A DNA stretch of 64,000 bases from assembly GCF_017873555.1 (NCBI RefSeq), contig NZ_JAGGKE010000005.1, positions 62,001-126,000 on the forward strand. The letters are read 5' to 3'. Below are positions 1 to 8,074 of this stretch, one piece after another. A program made the translations under genes and the position numbers. Positions within the stretch are counted from its first letter, which is position 1. Each line of letters begins with the position of its first letter. Source of the stretch: Halorubrum trapanicum. Lineage in GTDB: Archaea; Halobacteriota; Halobacteria; Halobacteriales; Haloferacaceae. The notes under the pieces were generated by a model. The model made no database searches, was not told where the DNA came from, and was given only the letters and a program-made list of their open reading frames with translations.

Positions 1-58
1 CGAGCCGCGACATCGCCTGAATCGGTCCAACGTCCTCGCGGCTGGCTCAGTTCTCGGG

Positions 59-319
59 TTAGACTACGGCGGAAACGACCAGCACGACGCCACCTACGGC
101 GGCCGCCACGATCGCCCAGTTTCGCGCGGTGTCGAACGCTCCGTACGGGCCGCCCTTCCGCGAGAAGAGGTACAGCGCGTAGACGGCGAGCGGCGTCAGC
201 GCCGGGAGCGTCGCGACCGAGACGAGACCGGTGAAACTCGACAGCAGCGCGACCGCGACCGTCGTCGCGCCCGCGGCCGCGGCGACGAGCGCGTCCTCGC
301 GTGCCCGTTCGATCTCCAT
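59..319 (-). CDS. Small two-helix membrane protein, unknown function
   Basis: Encodes 86 residues. A charged start (MEIERARED) is followed by a hydrophobic stretch at about residues 11-53 that can hold one long or two short helices, then a polar SRKGGPYGAFDTARN turn and a C-terminal helix at about 68-86. A much longer reading frame continues upstream, but it is the antisense shadow of the FKBP gene, so I start at the ATG at 319, where the protein changes from Arg-rich nonsense to a normal haloarchaeal membrane protein. I do not recognise a named family. The 58 bases before its stop hold nothing I can identify. Confidence 0.6.
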   Translation of the reverse strand: MEIERAREDALVAAAAGATTVAVALLSSFTGLVSVATLPALTPLAVYALYLFSRKGGPYGAFDTARNWAIVAAAVGGVVLVVSAVV

Positions 320-471
320 ACCCTGTCTGGACGGGTCGGCGGGCAAAAGGGATCTGTTCGGCGGTCGGATCGACTCGTCGGGCGGAGACGAACGCGGATC
401 CGACCGAACGCGGTCGCTCCGCGCGACGCGAAAAACGGAAAAATGCGAAGACCGGTAGACGGCGAGGTCGG

Positions 472-1404
472 TTACTCCTCGTCGATCTCGTCGACGATCT
501 CGTCGGCGTCGACGTCGACGTCTTCGAGCGCCTCCTCGATGTCGACGTCGCCGGCGCCGCCGCCCATGCCGCCCATCATGCCGCCGAGACCGCCCATGCC
601 GCCGCCCTCGATGACCTCCTCGACGACCACGCGGTCGAGGTCGAGGCGGCTCATGAGGTCCTGGGCGATCTGCTGTTTCTGGAACATCCACTGCTGGTTC
701 ATCTGCATCGCCTGCGTCGCAGTGACGTAGAGGACGTCCTTCTCGACTTCCTCGGTCTCGACGGTCTCCTCGCCGTCGTCGTCCTCGGTGACGGTCTCCT
801 CCTCCTCGGTGACCGTCTCGATGCGGACCTCCGGCGCCTCCTGGAGGTACATACCGAGCATGCCGGCGGCCTGCTGTTCGCGGTCGTCGATGGCTTCGAG
901 GATCTCGTACTCGTACTCGAGATCCTCGCCGGCCAGCGGGTGGTTGAAGTCGACGCGGGCGCGGCCGCCGATGATCGTTTCGAGGTGGCCCTGGCGGTTG
1001 TCGATCTGGATCTGCGCGCCGGGGTAGCGGTCGTCCTCGGGGATCTTGTCGGCCTTGACCGTCTCGACCTCGTCGGGGTCGTACTCGCCGAAGGCGTCCT
1101 CGGCGGGGACGTCGACCGTGCCCTCGTCGCCGACGGAGCCGCCGACGAACGCCTCCTCGACGGAGGGGAACACGTGGCCGGCGCCGAGCGCGATGATGCG
1201 CGGCTCGAAGTCGTACTCGTCGACGTCGATCTCGGCCTCCTCGGCCGTCTCCTTGTCGGTCGTGTCGATGACGCGATCGTCGTCGGCCGTTCGGATCGTG
1301 TACGCGACGCGGACGAAGTCGCCGTCTTCGAGTCCGTCTGCGTCGGTCTCGGTCTCGGTCTCCTCGGCCTCGTCGGCCGCGTCCGCTTGCTCCTGATCGC
1401 TCAT
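472..1404 (-). CDS. FKBP-type peptidyl-prolyl isomerase (SlyD-like) with GGM-rich segment
   Basis: Encodes 310 residues. An acidic N-terminus (1-26) leads into an FKBP fold interrupted by an insert-in-flap domain, as in SlyD and archaeal FKBPs. The motif RVDFNHPLAGEDLEYE is the SlyD signature (compare D-x-N-H-x-L-A-G). Known role of the family: prolyl isomerisation and holdase chaperone activity in the cytosol. After the catalytic part comes an extra C-terminal region with an acidic run, a helical QMNQQWMFQKQQ segment, and a Gly-Met tract at residues 267-285, then an acidic tail. The Gly-Met tract looks like the GGM tails of group I and II chaperonins. The ATG at 1404 lies about 28 nt after a TATA-like box. 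Confidence 0.9.
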   Translation of the reverse strand: MSDQEQADAADEAEETETETDADGLEDGDFVRVAYTIRTADDDRVIDTTDKETAEEAEIDVDEYDFEPRIIALGAGHVFPSVEEAFVGGSVGDEGTVDVPAEDAFGEYDPDEVETVKADKIPEDDRYPGAQIQIDNRQGHLETIIGGRARVDFNHPLAGEDLEYEYEILEAIDDREQQAAGMLGMYLQEAPEVRIETVTEEEETVTEDDDGEETVETEEVEKDVLYVTATQAMQMNQQWMFQKQQIAQDLMSRLDLDRVVVEEVIEGGGMGGLGGMMGGMGGGAGDVDIEEALEDVDVDADEIVDEIDEE

Positions 1405-1427
1405 ACCTGAAGGTCACCTGTTACACC

Positions 1428-1436
1428 CTTAAGAAG
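1428..1436 (-). promoter_or_regulatory. TATA box of the FKBP gene
   Basis: TTCTTAAGG on the minus strand is centred about 28 nt before the FKBP ATG. In haloarchaea that spacing places transcription start at or next to the start codon, so the mRNA is probably leaderless. Confidence 0.5.
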
Positions 1437-1580
1437 CACGGTTCGGCCCGAAGGCCGCCGACGAACCGGAGACAGCGGCGGTTGGGCGGTTGACGCGCCG
1501 CCGCGCGGAACTCGGCAGTCCGTTTCCGGTCCACGTGGAGTCCCGCGTCCCTTTTGAACGCGCCGGGCGCACGCCCTGCC

Positions 1581-2162
1581 ATGTACGAAGTCGAGATCAA
1601 AGTTCCGGCCGAACTCGACGCGACGCGGGAGCGCCTCCGCGAGGCCGGCGCCGAGCGCGTCGACGCCCGCCGACAGCGCGACACCTACTACGACGCGCCG
1701 CACCGCGAGTTCGCCGAGACCGACGAGGCGCTCCGGATCCGGCGCGAAACGCCGCTGGCGGAGGGCGTGGAGTCGCCGCCGGAAGACGACTCCGACGCGG
1801 CGGCGACGGTCACCTACAAGGGACCGCTCCTCGACGAGGCCTCGAAGACGCGCGCCGAACACGAGACGGGCGTCGACGACGGTGAGGCCCTCGCGGCGGT
1901 CTTCTCGGGGCTGGGCTTCGAACCGGCCGCGACGGTCGAGAAGCGCCGGGAGTTCTGGTCGTACGACGGGTTCACGGTGACGCTCGACGCCGTCACCGGG
2001 CTGGACGAGTACGTCGAGATCGAGCGCGCCGTCGAGACGGAGGGCGAGGTCGACGCGGCGCGCGAGGCGGCGGTCGACGCGCTCGACCGGCTCGACCTCG
2101 ACGCGGACGAGCAGGTCCGCACCTCCTACCTCGGGCTGTTGCTGGCCGGCGAGGGGGACTGA
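1581..2162 (+). CDS. CYTH-domain protein (CyaB / triphosphatase family)
   Basis: Encodes 193 residues. The protein begins MYEVEIKV, which carries the ExExK motif at residues 3-7 that binds the triphosphate in the CYTH (CyaB, thiamine triphosphatase) tunnel fold. Later conserved parts include RQRDTYYDAP, EALRIRRE, VTYKGP and the TLDAVTGLDEYVEIE strand. Family members hydrolyse inorganic triphosphate or thiamine triphosphate, or act as class IV adenylyl cyclases; substrate cannot be told from sequence. I chose the ATG at 1581 rather than the in-frame codon at 1554 because the ExExK motif belongs at the N-terminus. It is divergent from the FKBP gene. Confidence 0.85.
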   Translation: MYEVEIKVPAELDATRERLREAGAERVDARRQRDTYYDAPHREFAETDEALRIRRETPLAEGVESPPEDDSDAAATVTYKGPLLDEASKTRAEHETGVDDGEALAAVFSGLGFEPAATVEKRREFWSYDGFTVTLDAVTGLDEYVEIERAVETEGEVDAAREAAVDALDRLDLDADEQVRTSYLGLLLAGEGD

Positions 2163-2167
2163 CGGAC

Positions 2168-2653
2168 TCAGTCGCTCTTGCCGTCTTCGGCTCCCTCCGG
2201 CCGCTTCTCGGAGAGGACGGTCCGCTCGAACTCGCAGACGAGCACGTGCTCGTCCCCGTCGACGACCTTGAACGCCTCCACGCGCATGGTGACGACGCCG
2301 CGCCCGCCGTCGCTCGTCTCCCGCTTGTCGGTGACGGTCGAGCGCGCTCGGATCGTGTCGCCGTGGAACACCGGGTTCGGGTGTTCGACGCCGTCGTACG
2401 AGAGGTTCGCGACGATGGTCCCGTCGGTCGTCTCCGGGATCGAGATCCCGACCGCGAGCGACATCGTGTACAGCCCGTTCACCAGACGCTCGCCGAACTG
2501 CGTCTCCGCGGCGAAGTCGGCGTCGAGGTGGAGCGGCTGCTGGTTCATCGTCATGTCGCAGAATCGCTGGTTGTCCGCCTCGCTTATCGTCCGTCGCTTC
2601 GCGTGCTCGATCGTCTCGCCGACTTCGAACTCCTCGTAGTACAGTCCGGACAT
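2168..2653 (-). CDS. MaoC-family (hot-dog) dehydratase
   Basis: Encodes 161 residues in a single hot-dog domain. It starts MSGLYYEEFEVGETIEHAKR and has the hydratase-2 motif around DNQRFCDMTMNQQPLHLD, with the Asp and His of the active site, then GERLVNGLYTMSL. MaoC proteins hydrate enoyl-CoA or mesaconyl-CoA type substrates. Its neighbour across the intergenic repeat is a CoA-ester lyase, and glutamate dehydrogenase follows. That grouping would fit the methylaspartate (acetate assimilation) cycle, with this enzyme as a beta-methylmalyl-CoA/mesaconyl-CoA hydratase. Characterised bacterial mesaconyl-CoA hydratases are about twice as long, so the assignment is inference and an (R)-enoyl-CoA hydratase is possible. 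The longer upstream frame runs into repeat DNA and was rejected. Confidence 0.85.
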   Translation of the reverse strand: MSGLYYEEFEVGETIEHAKRRTISEADNQRFCDMTMNQQPLHLDADFAAETQFGERLVNGLYTMSLAVGISIPETTDGTIVANLSYDGVEHPNPVFHGDTIRARSTVTDKRETSDGGRGVVTMRVEAFKVVDGDEHVLVCEFERTVLSEKRPEGAEDGKSD

Positions 2654-2774
2654 GGCCCTCCGGTCGACCGGCGGCGTGAAATCGGTACCGCTCCTTACTG
2701 GGGGACCGTTCGTAGTGACTCCGTCCGATAGGCAGTCGATCGTTCGTAAATGCCCGCCAGCAGATCGGCAGTGA

Positions 2775-3043
2775 CCACCGCCAAAGCCCCAGCCGGGAGG
2801 CGGGCGCACGCTCGCTGCGGTCCTCACTCGGCCGCTCACTGCGTTCGCTCCCTCGTTGCGGTCCTTACTTCGCCTGCGCCCGCCTCCCGGCTGCCCCTTT
2901 GAGTCCCGCCCCACACCGCTCCGCACGGCACCTCACGCCTCCCCAGCCTCGTCGGCCGGCCTCCGCTTCGCTCCAGCCGGCCGACTCCCTCGCGCGTGCT
3001 GGCTTCGCGGCCGCGGAGGGCGGCCGCTCGCAGGCACGCGCCA
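2775..3043 (+). repeat. Structured dispersed repeat, copy A (full length)
   Basis: This fills most of the 467-bp gap between the MaoC gene and the CoA-ester lyase. It contains three nested structures: stem 1 with perfect 18-nt arms at 2791-2808 and 2875-2892, stem 2 with 9-nt arms at 2952-2960 and 2976-2984, and stem 3 closed by GCGCGTGC (2992-2999) and GCACGCGC (3034-3041) with an inner GCGGCCGC pair (3007-3014, 3020-3027). The 20-nt box CTCACGCCTCCCCAGCCTCG sits at 2932-2951. Copies B and C share order and boxes but have different, still complementary, arms. A weak TATA-like TTCGTAAATG (2743-2752) is about 27 nt before its 5' box. No protein is plausible here. Confidence 0.85.
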
Positions 3044-3090
3044 CCGTACTTCGTCGTTCATTTATAAACGATCCTCTCCAGACGCCCACG

Positions 3091-3097
3091 ATTTATG
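3091..3097 (+). promoter_or_regulatory. TATA box of the CoA-ester lyase gene
   Basis: ATTTATG is centred 27 nt before the ATG at 3121, predicting a leaderless mRNA. A second AT-rich site, TTTATAAA at about 3060-3067, lies between this box and repeat copy A and could be an additional or older promoter. Confidence 0.5.
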
Positions 3098-3120
3098 TCC
3101 GACGGCGGGGAGGCCTCGAC

Positions 3121-4074
3121 ATGGCCAGACGAAGCCTGCTGTTCTCGCCCGGCGACAGTCCCGATCTCATGCGGAAGGCGCCCGGGACCGGCGCCGACGT
3201 GATCTGCTTCGACCTCGAGGACGCCGTCGCCCCCGACCGGAAGGACGAGGCGCGGGCGGCGGTCCACGAGGTGCTCTCGGATCCCGCCTTCGACCCCGAC
3301 GCGGAGGTGTGCGTCCGGCTGACAGCCGAGTCGCCCACGGCCGACCTCGACGGTGTGTTGGAGAGCGACGCGGGCGACGAGGGGGGTTCGGAGGGAGAGA
3401 CGGGCGCGGAGAACGAGACCGGCGCGGAGAACGAGGCCGGCGGGAAGACCGGGAGCGGCGGCGTCCGCCTCGACGCGGTGATGCTCCCGAAGGTCGAGTC
3501 CGCCGACCGGGTCGAGCGCGTCGCCGCGCTGTGCGCCGAGCGCGATCGCGACCTCGCAGTGTTCGCGCTCGTCGAGACCGCGGCGGGCGTCCTCTCGGCG
3601 CAGGCGATCGCGGCCGCGGACGCGACCGACGCGGTCGCCTTCGGCGCCGAGGACCTCGCCGCCGACGTGGGCGCCACACGGACCGACGAGGGGACGGAGG
3701 TGCTGTACGCCCGCGAACACGTCGTCCTCGCGGCGAGCGCGGCCGAGGTCGACGCGCTCGACACGGTGTACACGGACTTCTCGGACGAGTCGGGACTTCG
3801 CGAGGACGCGGCGTTCGCCCGGCGGCTCGGCTACGACGGGAAGCTCGCGATCCACCCGGCGCAGGTGGGACCGATCACCGAGGCGTTCACGCCGGACCCG
3901 GAGGCGGTGGAGTGGGCGGCGCGCGTCCTCGACGCGCGCGACGAGGCGGAGCGCGAGGGGCGGGCCGTCTTCGAGGTCGACGGCGAGATGATCGACGCGC
4001 CGCTGATCGCACAGGCGGAGCGGATCCTCGACCGCGCGGCCGACGGCGACCGCGCCCCTGAGGGCGGCCGGTGA
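3121..4074 (+). CDS. HpcH/HpaI (CitE-like) CoA-ester lyase
   Basis: Encodes 317 residues. The start MARRSLLFSPGDSPDLMRKA is typical of the CitE-like family; FDLEDAVAPDRKDEAR gives the metal-binding Glu-Asp, and LPKVES, ALVETAAGVL and the C-terminal GYDGKLAIHPAQV are conserved. These enzymes cleave or form malyl-CoA, beta-methylmalyl-CoA or citramalyl-CoA. The MaoC and glutamate dehydrogenase neighbours suggest beta-methylmalyl-CoA lyase of the methylaspartate cycle, but this is inference. An acidic Gly/Glu insert at about residues 83-114 carries a duplicated TGAENE unit and probably forms a surface loop. The upstream in-frame extension crosses the repeat and is not coding. Confidence 0.88.
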   Translation: MARRSLLFSPGDSPDLMRKAPGTGADVICFDLEDAVAPDRKDEARAAVHEVLSDPAFDPDAEVCVRLTAESPTADLDGVLESDAGDEGGSEGETGAENETGAENEAGGKTGSGGVRLDAVMLPKVESADRVERVAALCAERDRDLAVFALVETAAGVLSAQAIAAADATDAVAFGAEDLAADVGATRTDEGTEVLYAREHVVLAASAAEVDALDTVYTDFSDESGLREDAAFARRLGYDGKLAIHPAQVGPITEAFTPDPEAVEWAARVLDARDEAEREGRAVFEVDGEMIDAPLIAQAERILDRAADGDRAPEGGR

Positions 4075-4110
4075 CGGCGCTCGGCGCGCGGACGACCCGG
4101 GCCGTCCGTC

Positions 4111-4119
4111 ACAATTAAC
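4111..4119 (+). promoter_or_regulatory. TATA box of the glutamate dehydrogenase gene
   Basis: ACAATTAAC is the only AT-rich stretch between the lyase stop and the ATG at 4144 and is centred about 28 nt before it, consistent with a separate leaderless transcript. Confidence 0.45.
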
Positions 4120-4143
4120 CTCCGGCCACCAGCACGTGAGGGT

Positions 4144-5397
4144 ATGTCTTCTGAGGCGAATCCGTTCGAGAGTCTGCGCGAGCAGGTGGACGACGCCGCG
4201 GCCGTGGTCGACGCCGGCTCGGGCGTCATCGAGCGGCTGAAGAACCCGGAGCGGGTGTTGGAGACGAACCTGACGTTCGAGCGCGACGACGGTTCGCTGG
4301 AGACCGTCCGCGCGTACCGCTCGCAGTTCAACGGCGACCGCGGCCCGTACAAGGGCGGGATCCGCTATCACCCGGGCGTCACCCGCGACGAGGTGAAGGC
4401 GCTGTCGGGCTGGATGGCGTACAAGTGCGCCGTCGTCGACATCCCGTACGGGGGCGGTAAAGGCGGTATCGCGATCGATCCGGCCGACTACTCCGCGGAC
4501 GAGTTAGAGCGCATCACCCGCGCGTTCGCGACCGAACTGCGCCCCCTGATCGGCGAGGACCGCGACATCCCCGCGCCGGACGTCAACACCGGCCAGCGGG
4601 AGATGAACTGGATCAAAGACACCTACGAGACCCTCGAGAACACCACCGCGCCCGGCGTCATCACGGGGAAGGCGATCGACTCCGGCGGCAGCGAGGGGCG
4701 CGTCGAGGCGACCGGCCGCTCCGTGGCGCTGTCCGCCCGCGAGGCGTTCGACTGGCTCGGCCGCGACCTCGCGGGCGCGACGGTCGCCGTTCAGGGGTAC
4801 GGCAACGCCGGCTCCGTCGCGGCCGCGCTGCTCGACGACCTCGGGGCCACGGTCGTCGCGGTCTCGGACTCCTCGGGTGCCGTCCACGCCCCCGACGGAC
4901 TCGACCCCAGCGACGTGAAATCGCACAAGTCCGAGACGGGGTCGGTGACCGGCTACCTCGGCGCCGACGACATCACGAACGACGAGCTGCTCACGCTCGA
5001 CGTCGACTGCCTCGTCCCGGCCGCGCTGGAGAACGCGGTCGACGGCGACCTCGCGGCGGACGTCGCCGCCGACCTGATCGTCGAGGCGGCGAACGGCCCG
5101 CTCACGCCCGACGCGGACGACGTGCTCGCCGAGCGCGACGTCCACGTCGTCCCCGACATCCTCGCGAACGCCGGCGGCGTCACCGTCTCCTACTTCGAGT
5201 GGGTCCAGAACCGACAGCGGTTCAGCTGGACCGAGGAGCGCGTCAACGAGGAGCTGGAACGCGTGATCACGGCGGCGTTCGACACGCTGGTCGACACCTA
5301 CGAGTCGAACGAGGTTCACAACCTCCGGACCGCGGCGTACGTCGTCGGGATCGGCCGGATCGTGGACGCGTACGATCAGGCCGGAAACTGGCCGTAG
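4144..5397 (+). CDS. gdhA: Glutamate dehydrogenase (Glu/Leu/Phe/Val family)
   Basis: Encodes 417 residues, the normal length for the hexameric family. KGGIRYHP (70-77) and PYGGGKGGI with the catalytic Lys at 106 mark the substrate domain; [14 protein letters not shown] is the nucleotide-binding Rossmann motif. It interconverts glutamate with 2-oxoglutarate and ammonia in the cytosol. Coenzyme preference cannot be read safely. The gene follows the CoA-ester lyase by 69 bp but appears to have its own promoter. Glutamate is the entry metabolite of the methylaspartate cycle, so its position next to the lyase and MaoC gene may be functional. Haloarchaea often hold several paralogues, so numbering is uncertain. 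Confidence 0.92.
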   Translation: MSSEANPFESLREQVDDAAAVVDAGSGVIERLKNPERVLETNLTFERDDGSLETVRAYRSQFNGDRGPYKGGIRYHPGVTRDEVKALSGWMAYKCAVVDIPYGGGKGGIAIDPADYSADELERITRAFATELRPLIGEDRDIPAPDVNTGQREMNWIKDTYETLENTTAPGVITGKAIDSGGSEGRVEATGRSVALSAREAFDWLGRDLAGATVAVQGYGNAGSVAAALLDDLGATVVAVSDSSGAVHAPDGLDPSDVKSHKSETGSVTGYLGADDITNDELLTLDVDCLVPAALENAVDGDLAADVAADLIVEAANGPLTPDADDVLAERDVHVVPDILANAGGVTVSYFEWVQNRQRFSWTEERVNEELERVITAAFDTLVDTYESNEVHNLRTAAYVVGIGRIVDAYDQAGNWP

Positions 5398-5435
5398 CGT
5401 AGGCGTTCCGGCGAGATCTCGACGAGAGCGACGGA

Positions 5436-6149
5436 CTACTCCAGCGACGCGTCCCGGACCTCGACGTGGCCGCGGTCCCCCTCCCACACCGCGTCGTAGG
5501 CCAGGTCGATGCGGCGGTCCATGTGCGGGCCGTCGACGACGTACGTCTCGAACTCGCCGCCCTCGCCGAGCGGGTGGACGCCGTACTCCTCGCGGAGCGC
5601 GAGCAGGTCGTCGAGCGCGGCCGCGTCGTACCGGCGGCCGAGCCACGACTCGTCGAGTCCGTACGCCGCCACCTGAACGATCCGGATCTCGAAGCCGGCG
5701 TCGAACATCGCCTCCGCGAGTTCGACCGGGTCCTCCTGCCACAGCGGCGCGAACAGATCGATCCCGAGCCGGTCGCACATCCCCTGAATGCGGTTCGTCT
5801 GGAACTCGCTTTCGACCGCGCCGGCCGTGACGCCCGCGAGATCCACGTCGCTCTCGGCGGCGATCTCCCGAAGCGCCGCCTCCATCGGCTCCAACTCCGC
5901 GTCGCCCTGCGCGCCCGCGTCGTCGACGTCGTCCGCGCCGAAGTCCGCGGGCGACACCTCGACGAGGTCGATCCCGACGCTCTCGGCCGCGAGCGACGCC
6001 AGCTCCGTCGCCGGCGTGTGGTACATGTACGAGTCGCCGGCGGGGTGGACGGTCAGGAGTCGCGAGACGTCGAGTCCCTCCTCCAGCGCGCGGTACAGCG
6101 CCCACGAGGAGTCCTTCCCGCCGGAGAAGAGGCTCACCCAGTTGCTCAT
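5436..6149 (-). CDS. dph6: Diphthine-ammonia ligase (Dph6-type PP-loop ATPase)
   Basis: Encodes 237 residues. The PP-loop SGGKDS is at residues 9-14, and the family blocks YMYHTPATEL, GDVD/VTAGAVESEFQTNRIQ and GEGGEFETYVVDGP are present. Dph6 catalyses the last step of diphthamide synthesis, amidating diphthine on the translocase aEF-2 with ATP and ammonia. The reading frame lies convergent to glutamate dehydrogenase and has a 115-bp gap before the next gene. The close match to the archaeal MJ0570 type makes the assignment firm at family level. Confidence 0.88.
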   Translation of the reverse strand: MSNWVSLFSGGKDSSWALYRALEEGLDVSRLLTVHPAGDSYMYHTPATELASLAAESVGIDLVEVSPADFGADDVDDAGAQGDAELEPMEAALREIAAESDVDLAGVTAGAVESEFQTNRIQGMCDRLGIDLFAPLWQEDPVELAEAMFDAGFEIRIVQVAAYGLDESWLGRRYDAAALDDLLALREEYGVHPLGEGGEFETYVVDGPHMDRRIDLAYDAVWEGDRGHVEVRDASLE

Positions 6150-6264
6150 GACCGGAAGAGGGTATCGCGCGGATAAAGGGTCGGCGGTCGGCCGCGGCAG
6201 GCGGCGGAGGCGGGCGTGGCGGGCGGCGGGGCAGGCGCGTGACGCGCGTGGCGGGCGCGTCGCT

Positions 6265-6834
6265 TCAGTCCGAAATGAAGTCGTTGTCGCGCCAGTTGAC
6301 GCCGCCGTCGCCCTCGCCGGCCCCCTGCGGGCTCTCGACGACCTCGATGCTCGCGGGGCGCCGCTCGCCCTCGACGATCCGGGTCGCTTCGAGCTCGCCG
6401 TCCTCCTCGGTTATCGCGGTCAGCGTCCCCTTCTCCGAGAGGGTCGCGATCTCGCGGAGCACGAGGAACATGGGGTACTGGAGCGCGGAGTTCTGGAGGA
6501 CGGTCTCGCGGTCGCCCTTGAAGCAGGCGAACTCGACCAGCTCCGAGGGGATCTCCTCCTCCTCGTCGTCCATCCACTGCGGGCCGCCGGCGCGGGGCGG
6601 CTCCTCCTCCCAGACGCGGGTCTCCGTGACCGACGCCTTCAGCTGCGCCGTGGGCGTGTACTTGCTGATCGACTCGTCGTCGGACAGGGCCTTGATGATG
6701 AGTGTGTTGTTTCGACGCGTGATGTCGATATCGTCGATCTCCGGCGGCAGGTCGGGATCTTCGTCGAAGTACGTCTCTACGTCTTCGAGTGGCAGTTCGA
6801 GCGTCGAATGAAGTCTGAACACGCGGCCTGTCAT
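6265..6834 (-). CDS. Conserved haloarchaeal protein of unknown function
   Basis: Encodes 189 residues. It begins MTGRVFRLHSTLELPLEDV and contains PPEIDDIDITRRNNTLIIKA, a strongly acidic centre (WMDDEEEEIPSELVEFACFK) and a GDRETVLQNSALQYPMFLVL helix. No catalytic motif or membrane segment is visible. I recognise it only as a haloarchaea-restricted family (possibly the one called DUF7110, not verified). The ATG at 6834 was preferred to an upstream alternative codon that adds an Arg/Pro-rich stretch. Unlike many genes here, the nearest TATA-like box (6918-6924) implies a leader of about 60 nt. Confidence 0.75.
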   Translation of the reverse strand: MTGRVFRLHSTLELPLEDVETYFDEDPDLPPEIDDIDITRRNNTLIIKALSDDESISKYTPTAQLKASVTETRVWEEEPPRAGGPQWMDDEEEEIPSELVEFACFKGDRETVLQNSALQYPMFLVLREIATLSEKGTLTAITEEDGELEATRIVEGERRPASIEVVESPQGAGEGDGGVNWRDNDFISD

Positions 6835-6917
6835 TGTTTGTGGAAAGCGGTGGGGTCGAACCGGTGGTCGCGGCGGCAGCGGCAACGACTGCTTCTATCC
6901 TCTGTAGGCACCGTGGG

Positions 6918-6924
6918 TTTATAT
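6918..6924 (-). promoter_or_regulatory. Probable TATA box upstream of the 189-residue protein
   Basis: ATATAAA on the minus strand is the only clear TATA-like sequence between this gene and the glutaredoxin gene. Its spacing to the ATG predicts an mRNA leader of roughly 60 nt, longer than usual in this window, and no Shine-Dalgarno is evident. Confidence 0.4.
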
Positions 6925-7000
6925 GGCCTGCCCTTCGAGACCCTTGGATCGGGTACCGCTCGCAACCGCCGGTGTGCGAGTCCGACACCGTGAGGCGGCC

Positions 7001-7345
7001 TCACTCGGCGCCCAGCTCGGCGGCGAGCTCGCCGCGCTCGTCGAGTTCCGCGAGCACGTCGCTCCCGCCGACGAACTCGCCGTCGACGAACGTCTGCGGA
7101 ATCGTCTCCCAGCCGCTGTGCGACTCCAGCGCCTCGCGGTACTGCGGCAGCGCGGGCAGCACGTCGACCGTCTCGAACTCCTCGACGTGCTGGCTGATCA
7201 GTTCGACGGCGCGCTTCGAGTAGCCGCACTGCGGCATCAGGCGGTTCCCCTTCATGAACAGCACCACGTCGTTGTCGGCGAGAACCGTCTCGACGCGCTC
7301 GTCGATCTCCTCGGGGTCGGCGTCGGCTTCGGGACTGAACGTCAT
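7001..7345 (-). CDS. Glutaredoxin (monothiol-like, CGYS)
   Basis: Encodes 114 residues. The thioredoxin-fold core reads VVLFMKGNRLMPQCGYSKRAV, with CGYS replacing the dithiol CPYC, so only one active-site Cys is present. The WETIPQTFVDGEFVGGSDVL block is the glutathione-binding cis-Pro and GG motif. Monothiol glutaredoxins handle Fe-S cluster transfer or disulfide reduction. Haloarchaea use gamma-glutamylcysteine rather than glutathione, so the natural thiol partner is probably that compound (known for the group, inferred here). Start chosen at the ATG at 7345; the longer frame adds an Arg-rich stretch. Confidence 0.88.
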   Translation of the reverse strand: MTFSPEADADPEEIDERVETVLADNDVVLFMKGNRLMPQCGYSKRAVELISQHVEEFETVDVLPALPQYREALESHSGWETIPQTFVDGEFVGGSDVLAELDERGELAAELGAE

Positions 7346-7438
7346 GGAGGCGCGTACGCGACGGCGAGGCAAAGGGGTTCCGCACGGGGACCGGGAGGAC
7401 AGAAGCGAGGCCGACCGGTCGCGAGGCTCGCGTCTCGG

Positions 7439-8074
7439 CTACTCCTCGCGGTCGACGCGGACGACGTCGACGAGCGAGTACACCGGCACCCCGTCGATCT
7501 CGTCGTACCCCTTCTTGTCGACCAGCACGACGCACGCGACCGGCTCGCCGCCCTGTTCGCGGATCGCGTCGATCGACTCCCGCATCGTCGTCCCCGAGGT
7601 GATGATGTCGTCGACGACGTAGCAGTCGCGGTTCCGGATGGCGGCGAAGTTCCGCGAGAAGCCGCCCCCCTGCTCGTCGATGTCGCCCTCTTCCCACTGG
7701 TGTTTCGCGGGCGCGTACGTGCCGAGGTCGGTGTCGAGCCGGTCCGCGACCGCGGTCGCGAGCGGCGCGCCGGCCTTCTCGATACCGACGGTGAGGTCGA
7801 CCTCCTCGCCCTGTTTGGCCAGGAGGTCGGCCATCGCGCTCGCCGCGTAGCCGAGGCGAGTCGAGTCGCGGCCGAGCGCGGACCAGTCGACGTGGATGTC
7901 GGCGAACGCGGTCGTCTCCGCGGTCGCGTCGGCGGCGTCCGACCCGCCGCCGCGCTCGACCAGCCAGCTCGCCGTCTCGCGGGAGACGTTCAGTTCGTCG
8001 GCGATTTCGCCCTTCGAGAGACCGTGTTCCGCGAGCTCGGCGGCGCTGTCTATCAGGTCGTCAACGTTCTTCAT
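7439..8074 (-). CDS. gfcR: GfcR, PRPP-binding-fold transcription regulator of sugar catabolism
   Basis: Encodes 211 residues. An N-terminal helix-turn-helix (GLSKGEIADELNVSRETASW) is fused to an orotate phosphoribosyltransferase-like domain with the PRPP loop CYVVDDIITSGTTM. This architecture is GfcR, shown in Haloferax volcanii to activate the semiphosphorylative Entner-Doudoroff pathway and lower glycolysis genes. Its start codon lies inside the end of the glucose dehydrogenase gene (14-nt overlap), so the two are co-transcribed and probably translationally coupled. That context supports the regulator role over a pyrimidine salvage role. Confidence 0.9.
   Translation of the reverse strand: MKNVDDLIDSAAELAEHGLSKGEIADELNVSRETASWLVERGGGSDAADATAETTAFADIHVDWSALGRDSTRLGYAASAMADLLAKQGEEVDLTVGIEKAGAPLATAVADRLDTDLGTYAPAKHQWEEGDIDEQGGGFSRNFAAIRNRDCYVVDDIITSGTTMRESIDAIREQGGEPVACVVLVDKKGYDEIDGVPVYSLVDVVRVDREE

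Noticed and set aside
320-1417. Long minus-strand frame over the FKBP gene continuing into the first small membrane protein
   Set aside because: Its product is almost all Arg, Gly and Pro, the typical off-frame translation of GC-rich haloarchaeal genes; only the last 86 residues look like protein, and these were kept as a separate gene.
2775-3043. Insertion sequence or MITE with terminal inverted repeats
   Set aside because: No transposase, no matching outer inverted repeats over the whole unit and no visible target duplication; mobility remains possible, so it is listed only as a structured repeat.
2899-3120. N-terminal extension of the CoA-ester lyase through the intergenic repeat
   Set aside because: The frame is open only because the repeat is GC-rich; family alignment starts at MARRSLLFSPGDSPD and a TATA box lies between.
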